Origin: Curtobacterium sp. TC1
GTDB taxonomy: Bacteria > Actinomycetota > Actinomycetes > Actinomycetales > Microbacteriaceae
NCBI RefSeq assembly: GCF_019844075.1
Contig: NZ_CP081964.1
Location: forward strand, 2,728,001 to 2,792,000
Reading direction: 5' to 3'
DNA length: 64,000 nucleotides
Shown: positions 54,973-62,791 of the stretch, in pieces
How the letters are laid out: the number at the start of each line of letters is the position of its first letter
How positions within the stretch are numbered: position 1 is the stretch's first letter
Notes under the pieces: model-generated
Databases searched by the model: none
Told to the model about the DNA's origin: nothing
Seen by the model: only the letters and a program-made list of their open reading frames with translations
Made by a program: the position numbers and the translations under genes

Positions 54973-55181
54973 GAAGGAGTGTGCGCACCTTCAAGAACAT
55001 CCAAAAGCAGGAAGGTGTGACACCTTCCCACCGCGTGCCGCTGAGTGTGCGACACCTTCCCGCTGTCACTCTGAACGTGCGACACGTTCCCGTCAGATCA
55101 CAGTCGGGAGTGTGCGACACCAACGGGAGTGTGCGACACCAACGGGAGTGTGCGACACGTTCCAGAAGGTGTGACACCTTC
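54973..55181. repeat. Cluster of eight GTGYGACAC palindromic sites
   Basis: Eight copies around the consensus GAASGTGYGACACSTTCC, the best being GAAGGTGTGACACCTTC (55011 and 55165) and AACGTGCGACACGTTCC (55074). Three are spaced regularly about 19-20 bp apart (55106-55160, GGGAGTGTGCGACACCAAC units). One flanking copy is GTGCGCAC (54980). Further copies lie at 52550, 58953, 58974 and 59649. Iteron, partition or operator sites of the element are the likely roles. Confidence 0.85.
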
Positions 55182-55359
55182 TCGAAGACTTCCCCCGGAC
55201 CACTGGGTTGCGTCGGCGTCTCTGTACCGAGGGATCGGCTACTACGGAACACGATCCGGATGGAGGGGCGACGGCACACCCTCCAAACCTCCGTGCCTAG
55301 GGGACGAGCGAGCGGACGGCAGAGGACCCGCGCAGTCAGTCTTTTTCTTTTTTTGACGA
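55182..55359. other. Non-coding stretch with T-runs
   Basis: No supported gene. CTTTTTCTTTTTTTG at 55340-55354 follows the HEPN gene stop on the opposite strand; it reads as an A-run for that gene and as a T-run on the plus strand. No strong stem is obvious. Confidence 0.4.
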
Positions 55360-56721
55360 TCAACCGAAGTCGATCGGCGAGCTATCTCCTCGAACCTTTG
55401 GACCGGTTTGCGACACCACACTCCCTGCCCGCATCAGTTGTTCGGTATTCAAACCGATCGCCCTACACAGCACTAGCGAGAGCACCGCACGGGTGTCCCT
55501 ATCGACCCTGGCGAGGACATCCTGCTCCCCGGTTCCCACAGCTGTCACGTGGGAGCCGGTGTGGGCAATGCGGTCCCGAACGTGCATCACGTCTTGCTCC
55601 CAAGCGCGCAGATCTACCGCTGCTTGCTCCAGTAAGGGCTTAGAGAGGTCTCTACCGACTGCCTTGAGCTTCTGACGCAAAGTGGGTCTGTTCGAAAGGC
55701 CGTCCAGGAGTCTCTTGAAGTCATCGTCGTCCTCATGCTCTAGGTGCCACCGTTGCCGTTCCGCAAATACTGTCGCATCCATTCGATGTCGCGGTAGATG
55801 GTCCAAGTGTTCGTAGGTGGACTCCAACGCTGCGACCGCACTAGCCACCTGACTCTCGATGAAAGGAAGCTTCGCGTAATATCCGCCGGAGAGGATTTGC
55901 GGCAGCGGGTACAGGTCCGTCGTTGCACGCCACCATCCGGCTAGAACAACGCTAGGGTTCGAATCGTTGGCTGTGAAGAGCATCTGAAACCCAGAGTGCT
56001 TATGAGCATCCCGCTGTACTGATCGATGGCGGTATATTCGCACGCGCCTGCCATCGATTGATGCTTCCTGCCGAACCAGATGCGCAGGTCGCTGGTATGC
56101 GAAGGTAAGGCAGTTCCGTGCGTCCATCGTAAGCCGCTCGTGAAAGGCGAACGGGGCCGCTGGCGCAGTGTTGATAACAATGGCTGCAGTATCCCCCGAG
56201 CCCTGCGGGATGAAGAGGCTTCCGTTTGACGCTCGGCGGCGCACTACCTGGGGCTGCGCCACTTCGACCGTCACCTCGTGCTGTGAGCCGTACGGGGCAA
56301 AAGTAGCGGCTTCATGCTGCGGCTCAGGTGCGCCTTCCGCAACAGGGTCGGGGTGCCTGCTCCACATGCCTAGGTGTTGAAACTGCAGCCGGCTTTCCGT
56401 TACGCGCACCTCGTCCATCGCCCCGAGGTGAGCGCCAACAGCGACCACGCTGATTGCTCTGTGCCATCGTTGTTGAGTGTCAGTGCCACCCTGGCGGGGC
56501 TCGATGGGGCTCCACCCCAGCGACCAAAGAGTCACTTCCCTGCCGTCGCTGAGCTTGCCGTGTAGCGCGGGAACATCCATCTTGTAGACGGCTTGGTCGT
56601 CGAACGCCGATGACCAGTGGAGGGACGAGCGACCGGAAGACCGCACCTTCACGTAGCCGCTGTAGCGACGTCCGGGTTCGGTCGGGCTCCACCAGTCGCC
56701 GTCGAGCCTCGTACTCGTCAT
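55360..56721 (-). CDS. ApeA-like HEPN protein, probable antiphage RNase effector
   Basis: A 453-residue protein resembling ApeA. The N-terminal half begins LDGDWWSPTEPGRRYSGYV, the ApeA N-domain pattern (D/G-x-WW-x-P...G-x-L/V). The C-terminal third is helical, with VAALESTYEHL and the HEPN catalytic motif R382-x4-H387 in VRDRIAH. ApeA proteins are reported antiphage proteins thought to cut RNA and cause abortive infection. It starts nine bases after the OLD-family gene on the same strand. ATG 56721 places the WW motif at the N-terminus; ATG 56775 is an alternative that overlaps the upstream gene. Confidence 0.78.
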   Translation of the reverse strand: MTSTRLDGDWWSPTEPGRRYSGYVKVRSSGRSSLHWSSAFDDQAVYKMDVPALHGKLSDGREVTLWSLGWSPIEPRQGGTDTQQRWHRAISVVAVGAHLGAMDEVRVTESRLQFQHLGMWSRHPDPVAEGAPEPQHEAATFAPYGSQHEVTVEVAQPQVVRRRASNGSLFIPQGSGDTAAIVINTAPAAPFAFHERLTMDARNCLTFAYQRPAHLVRQEASIDGRRVRIYRHRSVQRDAHKHSGFQMLFTANDSNPSVVLAGWWRATTDLYPLPQILSGGYYAKLPFIESQVASAVAALESTYEHLDHLPRHRMDATVFAERQRWHLEHEDDDDFKRLLDGLSNRPTLRQKLKAVGRDLSKPLLEQAAVDLRAWEQDVMHVRDRIAHTGSHVTAVGTGEQDVLARVDRDTRAVLSLVLCRAIGLNTEQLMRAGSVVSQTGPKVRGDSSPIDFG

Positions 56722-56729
56722 GTCGGTCG

Positions 56730-58661
56730 TTATGCCGAAAGGGTCTTGTTGATCGCCTCGAATAGGCTTGCCCACCGGTCGATCGTGCCCTCGCTGAGTG
56801 CACCTAGGAACTTCTCCCGGTCAGCGGATCGCATCAGGTACTCGGCGGGCTTCCCGTGCTCCTTGAACGTCTCGCCGTTGGCCCGGCCGATGCGGGCGAT
56901 GATGCGGTCGGTCCCGTTGAGGTCGCTCACCTTGAGGTTTGAACCGAATGCTGGGTTGTAGAGCTTCAGGTACTCCCCGGGCGTGAACAGGTCCTCGATG
57001 TCGCTCGGCTCCATCGCCGCGAAGTCGTTGGTGCTGATCACCCGCTTCTGCGGCAGGGCCTTCGCGCGAACGAGGGTGTCGAGCTTGCCGGTGGACTTCG
57101 AAGTCCCGTCGATGAGGAGGGTCACGTCGAGTTCTGCGAACAGCGAGACGAAAGCAGGCATGTTCGTCGCGCCGTGCGTGCTGACGATGCGCCAGCGCGG
57201 GTCCAGACCCTCGCGACCGAGGGACCGGAGGTGGTCGGACATGATCCGCAGGTACGTGTCGTCGCTGCCCCCTTCGAGCAAGAGGTTGTCAGGACCGATC
57301 AAGAGGTTCTGAGCTATGTCGTACCCGAGAGCCGCCTGCAGGGGGAACGTCGCGTCTCCACCGACCGTGTGTACATCCTCGGTCACAACGGAACCGGAGT
57401 CGGGTCCCTTGTCCTCCACGATCCGTACTCGCTCTACGCGGTTCGGCTCCACCATGAAGGGAGAGTGGGTCGTGTAGACGACCTGCGACCGTGCTCCAAG
57501 CCGTTCGTTGATGAACCGCAGGAAGTCGGCCTGAGCCTTGCCGTGCAGGGACATGGCTGGCTCATCCAGGAGGACGATCACTTCGTTGCCGCGGTCTTCG
57601 AACTCCGAGAACGCAGCGAAGAACGAGAAGAACCACTGGAACCCCTTGGAACGCTGGTCGAAGCTCCCCGTGAACCCGTGGCGGCTATCCTTCACACGCA
57701 CCTCGAGGAAGCGAACGACGGTCGACTGGTTGTAGCTGTTGCCGACGACCTTCTTGTCCGCATCGATCTCCACTGACAGGTTCGAGTTCTGGGTCCAGTA
57801 CTCGAATACCTGCCGCGTCAGCTCGTTGCTCGCGGCCTCCAACTCGCTCTTGCGCTCGTCAAAGTCCTCTGCCTGAACGTTCGCCGTGTCTGCGCCGGCG
57901 AGCCGGATCAAAGCGCGCGCGGTCTGATTGGCGGAGGCTCCGGGCGTTTCCTCTTCCGACCCGATGGACTGAAGGTCGATTCGCGAGGGAAGGGTCTGGT
58001 AGTCGCTGAAGTAGAAGAACTTGGGGAGTCGCTTCCCGAGCAGATTGCCCACCAGCGCTCGCAGTGTTGTGTCCTTCGGGATGGTCTCGTCGATCTTCTC
58101 GACGAACTCATCGCAAAGACCCTTCGTGGCCGCGGCTGCCTCGCCTTCCGAGTCCTCAAGCTCTTCGGCAAGTGCTTCAGCGAGGCCCCGCGCTTCCTTC
58201 AGAGAAGGCGCGTCGATCTTGGCGCGGAGGTCTGTTGGGGTGCCAAGGAACCCGAAGATGTGATCGAGCGCGGCCCGCTCGCTCACGTCGAGTACGCGCC
58301 AGGCCTTGTTGCTGTAGGTCTTGTAGTACGTGAAGATCCGCTCTGGCAGAACTCCGACGCCGTAGAGAGCTTCGGCCTCGGCAACGTCCTCGTCGTCAAG
58401 CGTGAAAGTGGCGCGGATCGGTTCCACATCCTCGGCCTCGCCGCTCTTGCGGTCGCGCGTGAGCCGCCAGCGGGGGTAGTCCTTCTGCAAGGAGAACTCT
58501 GCGCTGCCGTTAGCAGGGTTGAGACGATGGAGGGCCATCAGCAGTGCTGTCTTGCCGGATTCGTTCTTGCCGACGAGGGCGGTGACATCGTCTTGAAAGC
58601 GGATGGTTCCGCTGTCGATCACATTGCGGAACATACGGACGCGCGCCTCGCTGAGCTTCAC
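56730..58661 (-). CDS. OLD-family ATP-dependent nuclease (ABC ATPase plus TOPRIM)
   Basis: A 643-residue protein. The ABC-type ATPase has Walker A GKNESGKT (31-38), a helical insert, a signature-like RSKGFQWFFSF (337-347), Walker B VIVLLDEP (361-368) and the switch TTHSPFM (397-403). The C-terminal TOPRIM-like part has LLLEGGSDDTY (E463), LLIDGTSKS (D518) and SDIEDLF (553-559). At the usual D-x-D position the second residue is Thr520. OLD proteins (Old of P2, GajA) are DNA nucleases in phage defence. It forms a two-gene operon with the ApeA-like HEPN gene. Confidence 0.85.
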   Translation of the reverse strand: MKLSEARVRMFRNVIDSGTIRFQDDVTALVGKNESGKTALLMALHRLNPANGSAEFSLQKDYPRWRLTRDRKSGEAEDVEPIRATFTLDDEDVAEAEALYGVGVLPERIFTYYKTYSNKAWRVLDVSERAALDHIFGFLGTPTDLRAKIDAPSLKEARGLAEALAEELEDSEGEAAAATKGLCDEFVEKIDETIPKDTTLRALVGNLLGKRLPKFFYFSDYQTLPSRIDLQSIGSEEETPGASANQTARALIRLAGADTANVQAEDFDERKSELEAASNELTRQVFEYWTQNSNLSVEIDADKKVVGNSYNQSTVVRFLEVRVKDSRHGFTGSFDQRSKGFQWFFSFFAAFSEFEDRGNEVIVLLDEPAMSLHGKAQADFLRFINERLGARSQVVYTTHSPFMVEPNRVERVRIVEDKGPDSGSVVTEDVHTVGGDATFPLQAALGYDIAQNLLIGPDNLLLEGGSDDTYLRIMSDHLRSLGREGLDPRWRIVSTHGATNMPAFVSLFAELDVTLLIDGTSKSTGKLDTLVRAKALPQKRVISTNDFAAMEPSDIEDLFTPGEYLKLYNPAFGSNLKVSDLNGTDRIIARIGRANGETFKEHGKPAEYLMRSADREKFLGALSEGTIDRWASLFEAINKTLSA

Positions 58662-58786
58662 ACGCTCAGCCTAGGGCTTCGCCCTGGCAAAACCGAGCCG
58701 TTCTCGCGGAAGCTCGTTAGAGAGCTCCAGTGATATCTCCTCCACTAGGTGCACACCTCTGGACCACTGACCACAGGACCCCGCTC

Positions 58787-59026
58787 ATGACGACGAAGAC
58801 CCTCCCCGACTGGCGCACGATGACTCCTCAGGACCTCGTAGACCTCAGCGTCGCGGACGAGAGCACATGGTGGGCGCTGTACACCGCAGGGTGGGGCGAT
58901 CCGGCGTGGCACGCCTTCAAGGACACGGCGGCAGCGCTCGCGCCGCGCGAAGGTGTCACACCGACCAGCGAGCGTGTCACACCTTCTGGTGTCTGGTTCG
59001 AGCGGCGCTGGCTCCGCACCCAGTAG
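58787..59026 (+). CDS. Small hypothetical protein containing two GTGYGACAC sites
   Basis: A 79-residue protein, MTTKTLPDWRTMTPQDLVDLSV, with several Trp (STWWALYTAGWGDPAWHAF) and no recognised domain. AGGA lies nine bases before the ATG. Two reverse-oriented copies of the element's palindromic site (58953, 58974) fall inside the coding region and encode GVTPTSERVTPSG, so part of the sequence may serve DNA recognition rather than protein. It is divergent from the defence operon. Confidence 0.5.
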   Translation: MTTKTLPDWRTMTPQDLVDLSVADESTWWALYTAGWGDPAWHAFKDTAAALAPREGVTPTSERVTPSGVWFERRWLRTQ

Positions 59027-59176
59027 CTCCGCGGCCCCACTCGGCTTAGCTGTCCGGCTCGCAGACGATCTACCCGTCTCCGCGGGATCGCGTGGGTACG
59101 GCGTCGGGAGGCTCAGACTGCCGCGTAGCGCTCTCTCTGAGCGCGTGAAACGTACCCGCGCCTAATCGCCGGTTCT

Positions 59177-59193
59177 GTCAGTCCTTGTACGCA
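59177..59193 (+). repeat. 17-bp direct repeat, left copy
   Basis: GTCAGTCCTTGTACGCA, identical to 61720-61736. The two copies bracket the serine recombinase module. Confidence 0.6.
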
Positions 59194-59286
59194 GACACAG
59201 CCGGTCTAACCCTCGCGTCGGTCATCGAAATCTGGTGCAAGTTGATAGAAGTACCCATGGGGCGCTTTCCTTTTTTCCGCCCTCCT

Positions 59287-59363
59287 GATCACGGGTTGAT
59301 TCCGACATTTGCCCCGTGATCCGCCGCTCCGCCACAGTCTCGCTCACTGGTGGCGGAGCGGCG
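59287..59363. repeat. Two adjacent strong inverted repeats
   Basis: First: GATCACGGG / CCCGTGATC with a 17-base loop (59287-59321). Second: CGCCGCTCCGCCAC / GTGGCGGAGCGGCG, 14 perfect pairs with a 14-base loop (59322-59363). They abut without a gap and are unaccompanied by T-runs, which suits a structured DNA site or RNA more than ordinary terminators. Confidence 0.65.
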
Positions 59364-59848
59364 TCGTTAGAGATGCCGATATCTATTCTGTCGCCGTCGG
59401 AAGCGACCGGAAAAGGGAGTTGGTCACGTTGACCTGAGTTAATGCTGTCGGAGCTTCGAGAAGCTGTGGATGCGTGAGCGAGTCGCATCTATCTACCACG
59501 CGCTCCCGGCACACGCGCAATACAGGATCGGCATGGGATGCGTTGAGAGCGCATCGTGTGAGGGGCCGACTCCGCGCGCTCTTCGGAGCAGGTTGGCGAG
59601 TCAGGCGAAGGCCACTATCCCTACGCAACGCAAAGATGATCGGCGTTGGTGTGACACGTTGGGACGATCGAAGCTGCTGGGCTGATCGGTGCACGTTATC
59701 GGTCACATGGTGCGCAGGTTGACAATCCTCCGCGCGGGGCGTTTAGGCGGGAGCTCGTCCCACAGGATCATCACTCCTTCACTCTTTCCCGGTGGGGGTC
59801 TTGAACAACGAGCCTAAAGCCACTGCTGCTGCACTCGACTAGGGGCGG

Positions 59849-60469
59849 CTACTTCCTTTTCGCGGCCGAGGCAATGTCTTTGAGCGAGGCGGCAATCTCG
59901 TTGATGCGTCCTCTGATTGAGTCGGATGCGACAGCCCACGTGGTCAACGTCACGATGTCCAGATCCAGCATGAACGAGTCGCGCAACCACCGACGCCCCA
60001 AACCGCGGTATCGAACAGTCACTGTCACACGCTCGGGTGTCGGTTCGCCGTTCACACGCTTATTCGATCCCCCGTCCACTCCGATCCAATAGGTGTTCGA
60101 CATTTCCTGGCCAGGGGCAAGATTGGGGATAGGCCGACTGTAGCGACGAATCAGGGTGGTCGTCGCCAAGCTTTCGAGTCGACGCGCCTCAGGGAGGGTG
60201 ATGGCAGGATCAAACGAGACAGTAAGGTCGCGCGCCACGGTCGGACCGACATTCCTTACTATGAAGTCAATAACAGTGTCCGAGTCCTGTGCCGGGCGGA
60301 GCTCGGCGATCACACTCGGCTGACTCCGACGACGACTGTCCATCCCCGTTCGCACGATTGTCACTATTGCAACGATGGCAGTCAGGATCGCGGTCATCGC
60401 CGACACGCCTCCGCCGTGCTTGTCGAACCACTCAAGCAAATCGGTCAACCTGTCCCCGCTCTCTGTCAA
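59849..60469 (-). CDS. Single-span membrane protein of unknown function
   Basis: A 206-residue protein with one hydrophobic helix (SAMTAILTAIVAIVTIV, about 23-39) near the N-terminus, then a soluble domain with a beta pattern (VIDFIVRNVGPTVARDLTVSFDP) typical of small Ig-like or immune-type domains, and a C-terminal helix. The start is TTG 60469 with a weak site; the Met at residue 25 is an alternative. It is divergent from the recombinase. The dyad GTCAA-N6-TTGAC at its start may control it. Confidence 0.6.
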   Translation of the reverse strand: MTESGDRLTDLLEWFDKHGGGVSAMTAILTAIVAIVTIVRTGMDSRRRSQPSVIAELRPAQDSDTVIDFIVRNVGPTVARDLTVSFDPAITLPEARRLESLATTTLIRRYSRPIPNLAPGQEMSNTYWIGVDGGSNKRVNGEPTPERVTVTVRYRGLGRRWLRDSFMLDLDIVTLTTWAVASDSIRGRINEIAASLKDIASAAKRK

Positions 60470-60480
60470 ACCTGATTGAC
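60463..60480. promoter_or_regulatory. Dyad TGTCAAACCTGATTGACA
   Basis: Palindrome with TGTCAA/TTGACA arms at the start of the membrane-protein gene. It has the same GTCAA-N6-TTGAC form as the two sites near 2800. Confidence 0.4.
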
Positions 60481-60546
60481 AGGGTAGGCCGAAATCTGTG
60501 GTCCCGCCACAAGCTTCGCGGCGCGGCGGGACTCTCCGCGCACTGC

Positions 60547-60615
60547 GACAAGAATCCCCGTTCTTGTCCCCACGATCTTGTCACCACGTTGTTGATATTA
60601 GTACAGCGACAAGAA
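60547..60615. promoter_or_regulatory. GACAAGAA sites upstream of the serine recombinase
   Basis: GACAAGAA-TCCCCG-TTCTTGTC forms a dyad at 60547-60568; further copies are ATCTTGTC (60575) and GACAAGAAC (60607). Clustered, inverted and direct copies are what resolvase or invertase binding sites look like; they may equally be operators. Confidence 0.45.
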
Positions 60616-60635
60616 CGTCAGACAAGGAGAACCAC

Positions 60636-61337
60636 ATGAAAACCGTACGATTCGGATACATTCGACTGTCCCGCGATGACAGGCCATCACACAGCATCGC
60701 GAACCAAAAGAAGGCACTTCTCGCCTACGACCCGTCCATGCGACTGTTCGTGGATGAAGGGGTTAGCGGAGAATCGAATCTCACTGACCCGAAATCAGCG
60801 TGGCGCTCAGAACTTCTTCCAGCTCTGCTCGAAACACCGACGGCAGAGGTCGTTCTCTACAGCTTCGACCGTCTGGGGAGAAAGAAGGGAAAAGTGATTT
60901 CAGCCGTCGAGGACATAATCGACGGAGGCGGAACGCTATACATCGTTCGGGAGAATAAAACCTTCGATGATGTGGAGGAGGCCTCGCAATCAGTGGAGTT
61001 GATTTTTACCGCATACGCCAACGAGAACTACCGAGTTGATGTTGAAAAGAAGACGGCTCGTGCGCTCGGGGAGCTTCACAAGATCGGTGTGAAGCTCGGG
61101 CGTCGTCCTTCTTTGTCCGAGAAGGATGCCGCGAAGATCAAGGAGCTTCGTCGCCGCGGCCTTGGAGCTACGGCCATTGGACGAGTCGTTCAGACGACTC
61201 GCGTTGGCGGGCGGATGTTTGATACCGCCCCGCGAGAGGTTCGTCGGGTGTTGAACGGCACTTACGTGACGAGGGAAGTCTGGGAGCGCCGCAATCAAGC
61301 GGCACGCCTCAACCTACTCAACTCTTTAGACAAGTGA
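60636..61337 (+). CDS. Serine recombinase (resolvase/invertase family)
   Basis: A 233-residue recombinase. The catalytic Ser is S12 in GYIRLSRDD, and the active-site Asp-Arg pair is in YSFDRLGRKKG. A long helix carries ENYRVDVEKKTARALGELHK, and the C-terminus has an HTH-like LSEKDAAKIKELRRRGLGATAIGRVV. It is closer in size to resolvases than to large phage integrases. ATG 60636 has AAGGAGA upstream. The peptidase gene begins inside its stop codon. Confidence 0.88.
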   Translation: MKTVRFGYIRLSRDDRPSHSIANQKKALLAYDPSMRLFVDEGVSGESNLTDPKSAWRSELLPALLETPTAEVVLYSFDRLGRKKGKVISAVEDIIDGGGTLYIVRENKTFDDVEEASQSVELIFTAYANENYRVDVEKKTARALGELHKIGVKLGRRPSLSEKDAAKIKELRRRGLGATAIGRVVQTTRVGGRMFDTAPREVRRVLNGTYVTREVWERRNQAARLNLLNSLDK

Positions 61338-61720
61338 GTCCGACCATGACCATCATCAAGCGGACACTCACGCTGATTTACGCCGCAGCGATCCTCTCAT
61401 TCGCCCTCGCGTTCACCGTCGGCGGGTACTCGGTTGGGCACATCATGAGCGGATCGATGGACCCGACAATCAAAACCGGTGACTGGATCATCCAGCACAA
61501 GGCGTCCGCCGAAGACATGAAGCTCGGAAACATCGTCACGTACACGGGCCACGAAAAGGCAATGGGCCACGAGTTCATCACCCATCGGATTATCGGTGTC
61601 GTTGGGGATAAAGCCTTCACGAAAGGTGACGCAAACCCTGTGGCTGATCCCGAACTGATCACTGATGAAGACCTATTCGCTGTCGTCGTGTGGCACTTCT
61701 CGCTGCCGTTCGGCAACTAG
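61334..61720 (+). CDS. SipW-like (S26B, ER-type) signal peptidase I
   Basis: A 128-residue peptidase. One membrane helix (about 12-32) precedes the catalytic Ser41 in SGSMDPTIKTGD. The second active-site position is His84 in ITHRIIGV rather than the Lys of ordinary bacterial enzymes, and TKGDANPVADPE follows; this is the archaeal/ER/SipW form. GTG start overlaps the recombinase stop; ATG 61346 is also possible. SipW-type enzymes usually serve a dedicated substrate encoded nearby, here perhaps the pilin-like proteins. Confidence 0.85.
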   Translation: MSPTMTIIKRTLTLIYAAAILSFALAFTVGGYSVGHIMSGSMDPTIKTGDWIIQHKASAEDMKLGNIVTYTGHEKAMGHEFITHRIIGVVGDKAFTKGDANPVADPELITDEDLFAVVVWHFSLPFGN

Positions 61721-61736
61721 TCAGTCCTTGTACGCA
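61720..61736 (+). repeat. 17-bp direct repeat, right copy
   Basis: GTCAGTCCTTGTACGCA, identical to 59177-59193; begins at the last base of the peptidase stop codon. Confidence 0.6.
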
Positions 61737-61773
61737 CTGATATTCGTTCTACTCAACACAAAGGAGCACCATC

Positions 61774-62346
61774 ATGCACATCAGACCCAGAAAGGTCCTC
61801 GAAGACGGCTTCACTCTCATCGAGCTAGTCATCGTCGTAGTCGTCATCGGCATCCTCACCGCCATCGCAATCCCCTCCTACGGCGCGATCCAGCGCACCG
61901 CCACCCTCAACGCGCTTGCCTCCGCGAATCAGCAGGCATACACCGCTCGAATGGCGACCCTGGCGGCCAACGGTGACGATGTTGGTAAAGCGAAGATGGA
62001 CGACCACGGCAACATCGAGGACGGTGAGGTTCGTACGATGACGTGGGGTATGTCTTATGGCGACTACAGAGCAGACATCGGTGACCCACAACCCGAATGG
62101 GACGGAGTCACAGACCCGATCGAGCCGGAGGGATGGAACAAAGAAGCCCCTATTCTATGCTCGTACTCCGAAGTGAAGCGTGACGGCGAAGGCTTCGGGC
62201 AGAACAAGGTGGGCCGCATTGGTGGAGACCCCATTTGCGCACGCGCCTATGGGGGCGATAGCGGAGGCTGGGACATTGGGTATGGAGCTGGAATCGACCC
62301 TGCCACACTCCCAGAGGAACCGTCGGAAGATCAGCCCGATGTTTGA
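61774..62346 (+). CDS. Type IV pilin-like protein 1
   Basis: A 190-residue prepilin. The leader ends at G12 before FTLIELVIVVVVIGILTAIAIPSY, with the conserved Glu at position 5 of the mature form (E17). The C-terminal domain is acidic and has a Cys pair (ILCSYS and PICARAY). AAGGAG lies just before the ATG. No prepilin peptidase, ATPase or platform gene is nearby, so export would rely on host machinery or the adjacent SipW-like peptidase. Confidence 0.85.
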   Translation: MHIRPRKVLEDGFTLIELVIVVVVIGILTAIAIPSYGAIQRTATLNALASANQQAYTARMATLAANGDDVGKAKMDDHGNIEDGEVRTMTWGMSYGDYRADIGDPQPEWDGVTDPIEPEGWNKEAPILCSYSEVKRDGEGFGQNKVGRIGGDPICARAYGGDSGGWDIGYGAGIDPATLPEEPSEDQPDV

Positions 62347-62791
62347 GCGCATTAGACGTGATCGAGACGACGGCTTCACACTGATCGAGCTAGTGATCGT
62401 CCTGGGCGTCGTCGGCATCCTCACAGCCATCGCGATTCCGTCCTACACAGCGATTCAGGATCAAGCTTTGCGATCGGTCGCTAAGCAACGCGCGACAGCA
62501 TCCCTCTCGCAACTTCGTCAGAAGGCAGAGCTTGCTGGCGGAGACGGGTCGTACGTCAGCTCGGACGATCGGTACCTGTACCTGCCGGACTACGACAGCA
62601 ACGGGAAGACCCTGCACTCCTACGCTGTGACGTTCAACGTCTACGGCCTCGCGACCTACAACAAGTGGGTGCCATGCGCGGGGACCACGACCTACAACGC
62701 CGACAAGTCGGTGCGGGAGACTGTCGTCGTCGGTGACCCAATCTGCAAGCAACTGTGGAAGACGGACACCTGGGCTGGGACTGTGTCATGA
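62339..62791 (+). CDS. Type IV pilin-like protein 2
   Basis: A 150-residue prepilin with the same leader layout as its neighbour: MFERIRRDRDDG then FTLIELVIVLGVVGILTAIAIPSY, G12 and E17 in identical positions. The C-terminal domain differs but also has a Cys pair (WVPCAG and DPICKQ). It starts within the last codons of pilin 1 and its stop overlaps the next start (ATGA), so all three are coupled. Confidence 0.85.
   Translation: MFERIRRDRDDGFTLIELVIVLGVVGILTAIAIPSYTAIQDQALRSVAKQRATASLSQLRQKAELAGGDGSYVSSDDRYLYLPDYDSNGKTLHSYAVTFNVYGLATYNKWVPCAGTTTYNADKSVRETVVVGDPICKQLWKTDTWAGTVS

Larger units (their letters stand above)
59027..59848. other. 822-bp region without a supported gene
   Basis: Contains one copy of a 17-bp direct repeat (59177), two adjacent strong hairpins (59287-59363) and one GTGTGACAC site (59649). 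Short open frames exist on both strands but lack ribosome sites and plausible protein character. The layout looks like a transfer, recombination or origin region. Confidence 0.55.

Noticed and set aside
54902..55363. 153-residue minus-strand frame across the GTGYGACAC cluster
   Set aside because: Sequence is dictated by the repeated sites (CRTL/RHTP repeats); no start signal; better explained as a binding-site array.
59222..59488. 88-residue minus-strand frame in the gene-free region
   Set aside because: It reads through both perfect hairpins, has no ribosome site and shows no protein-like pattern.
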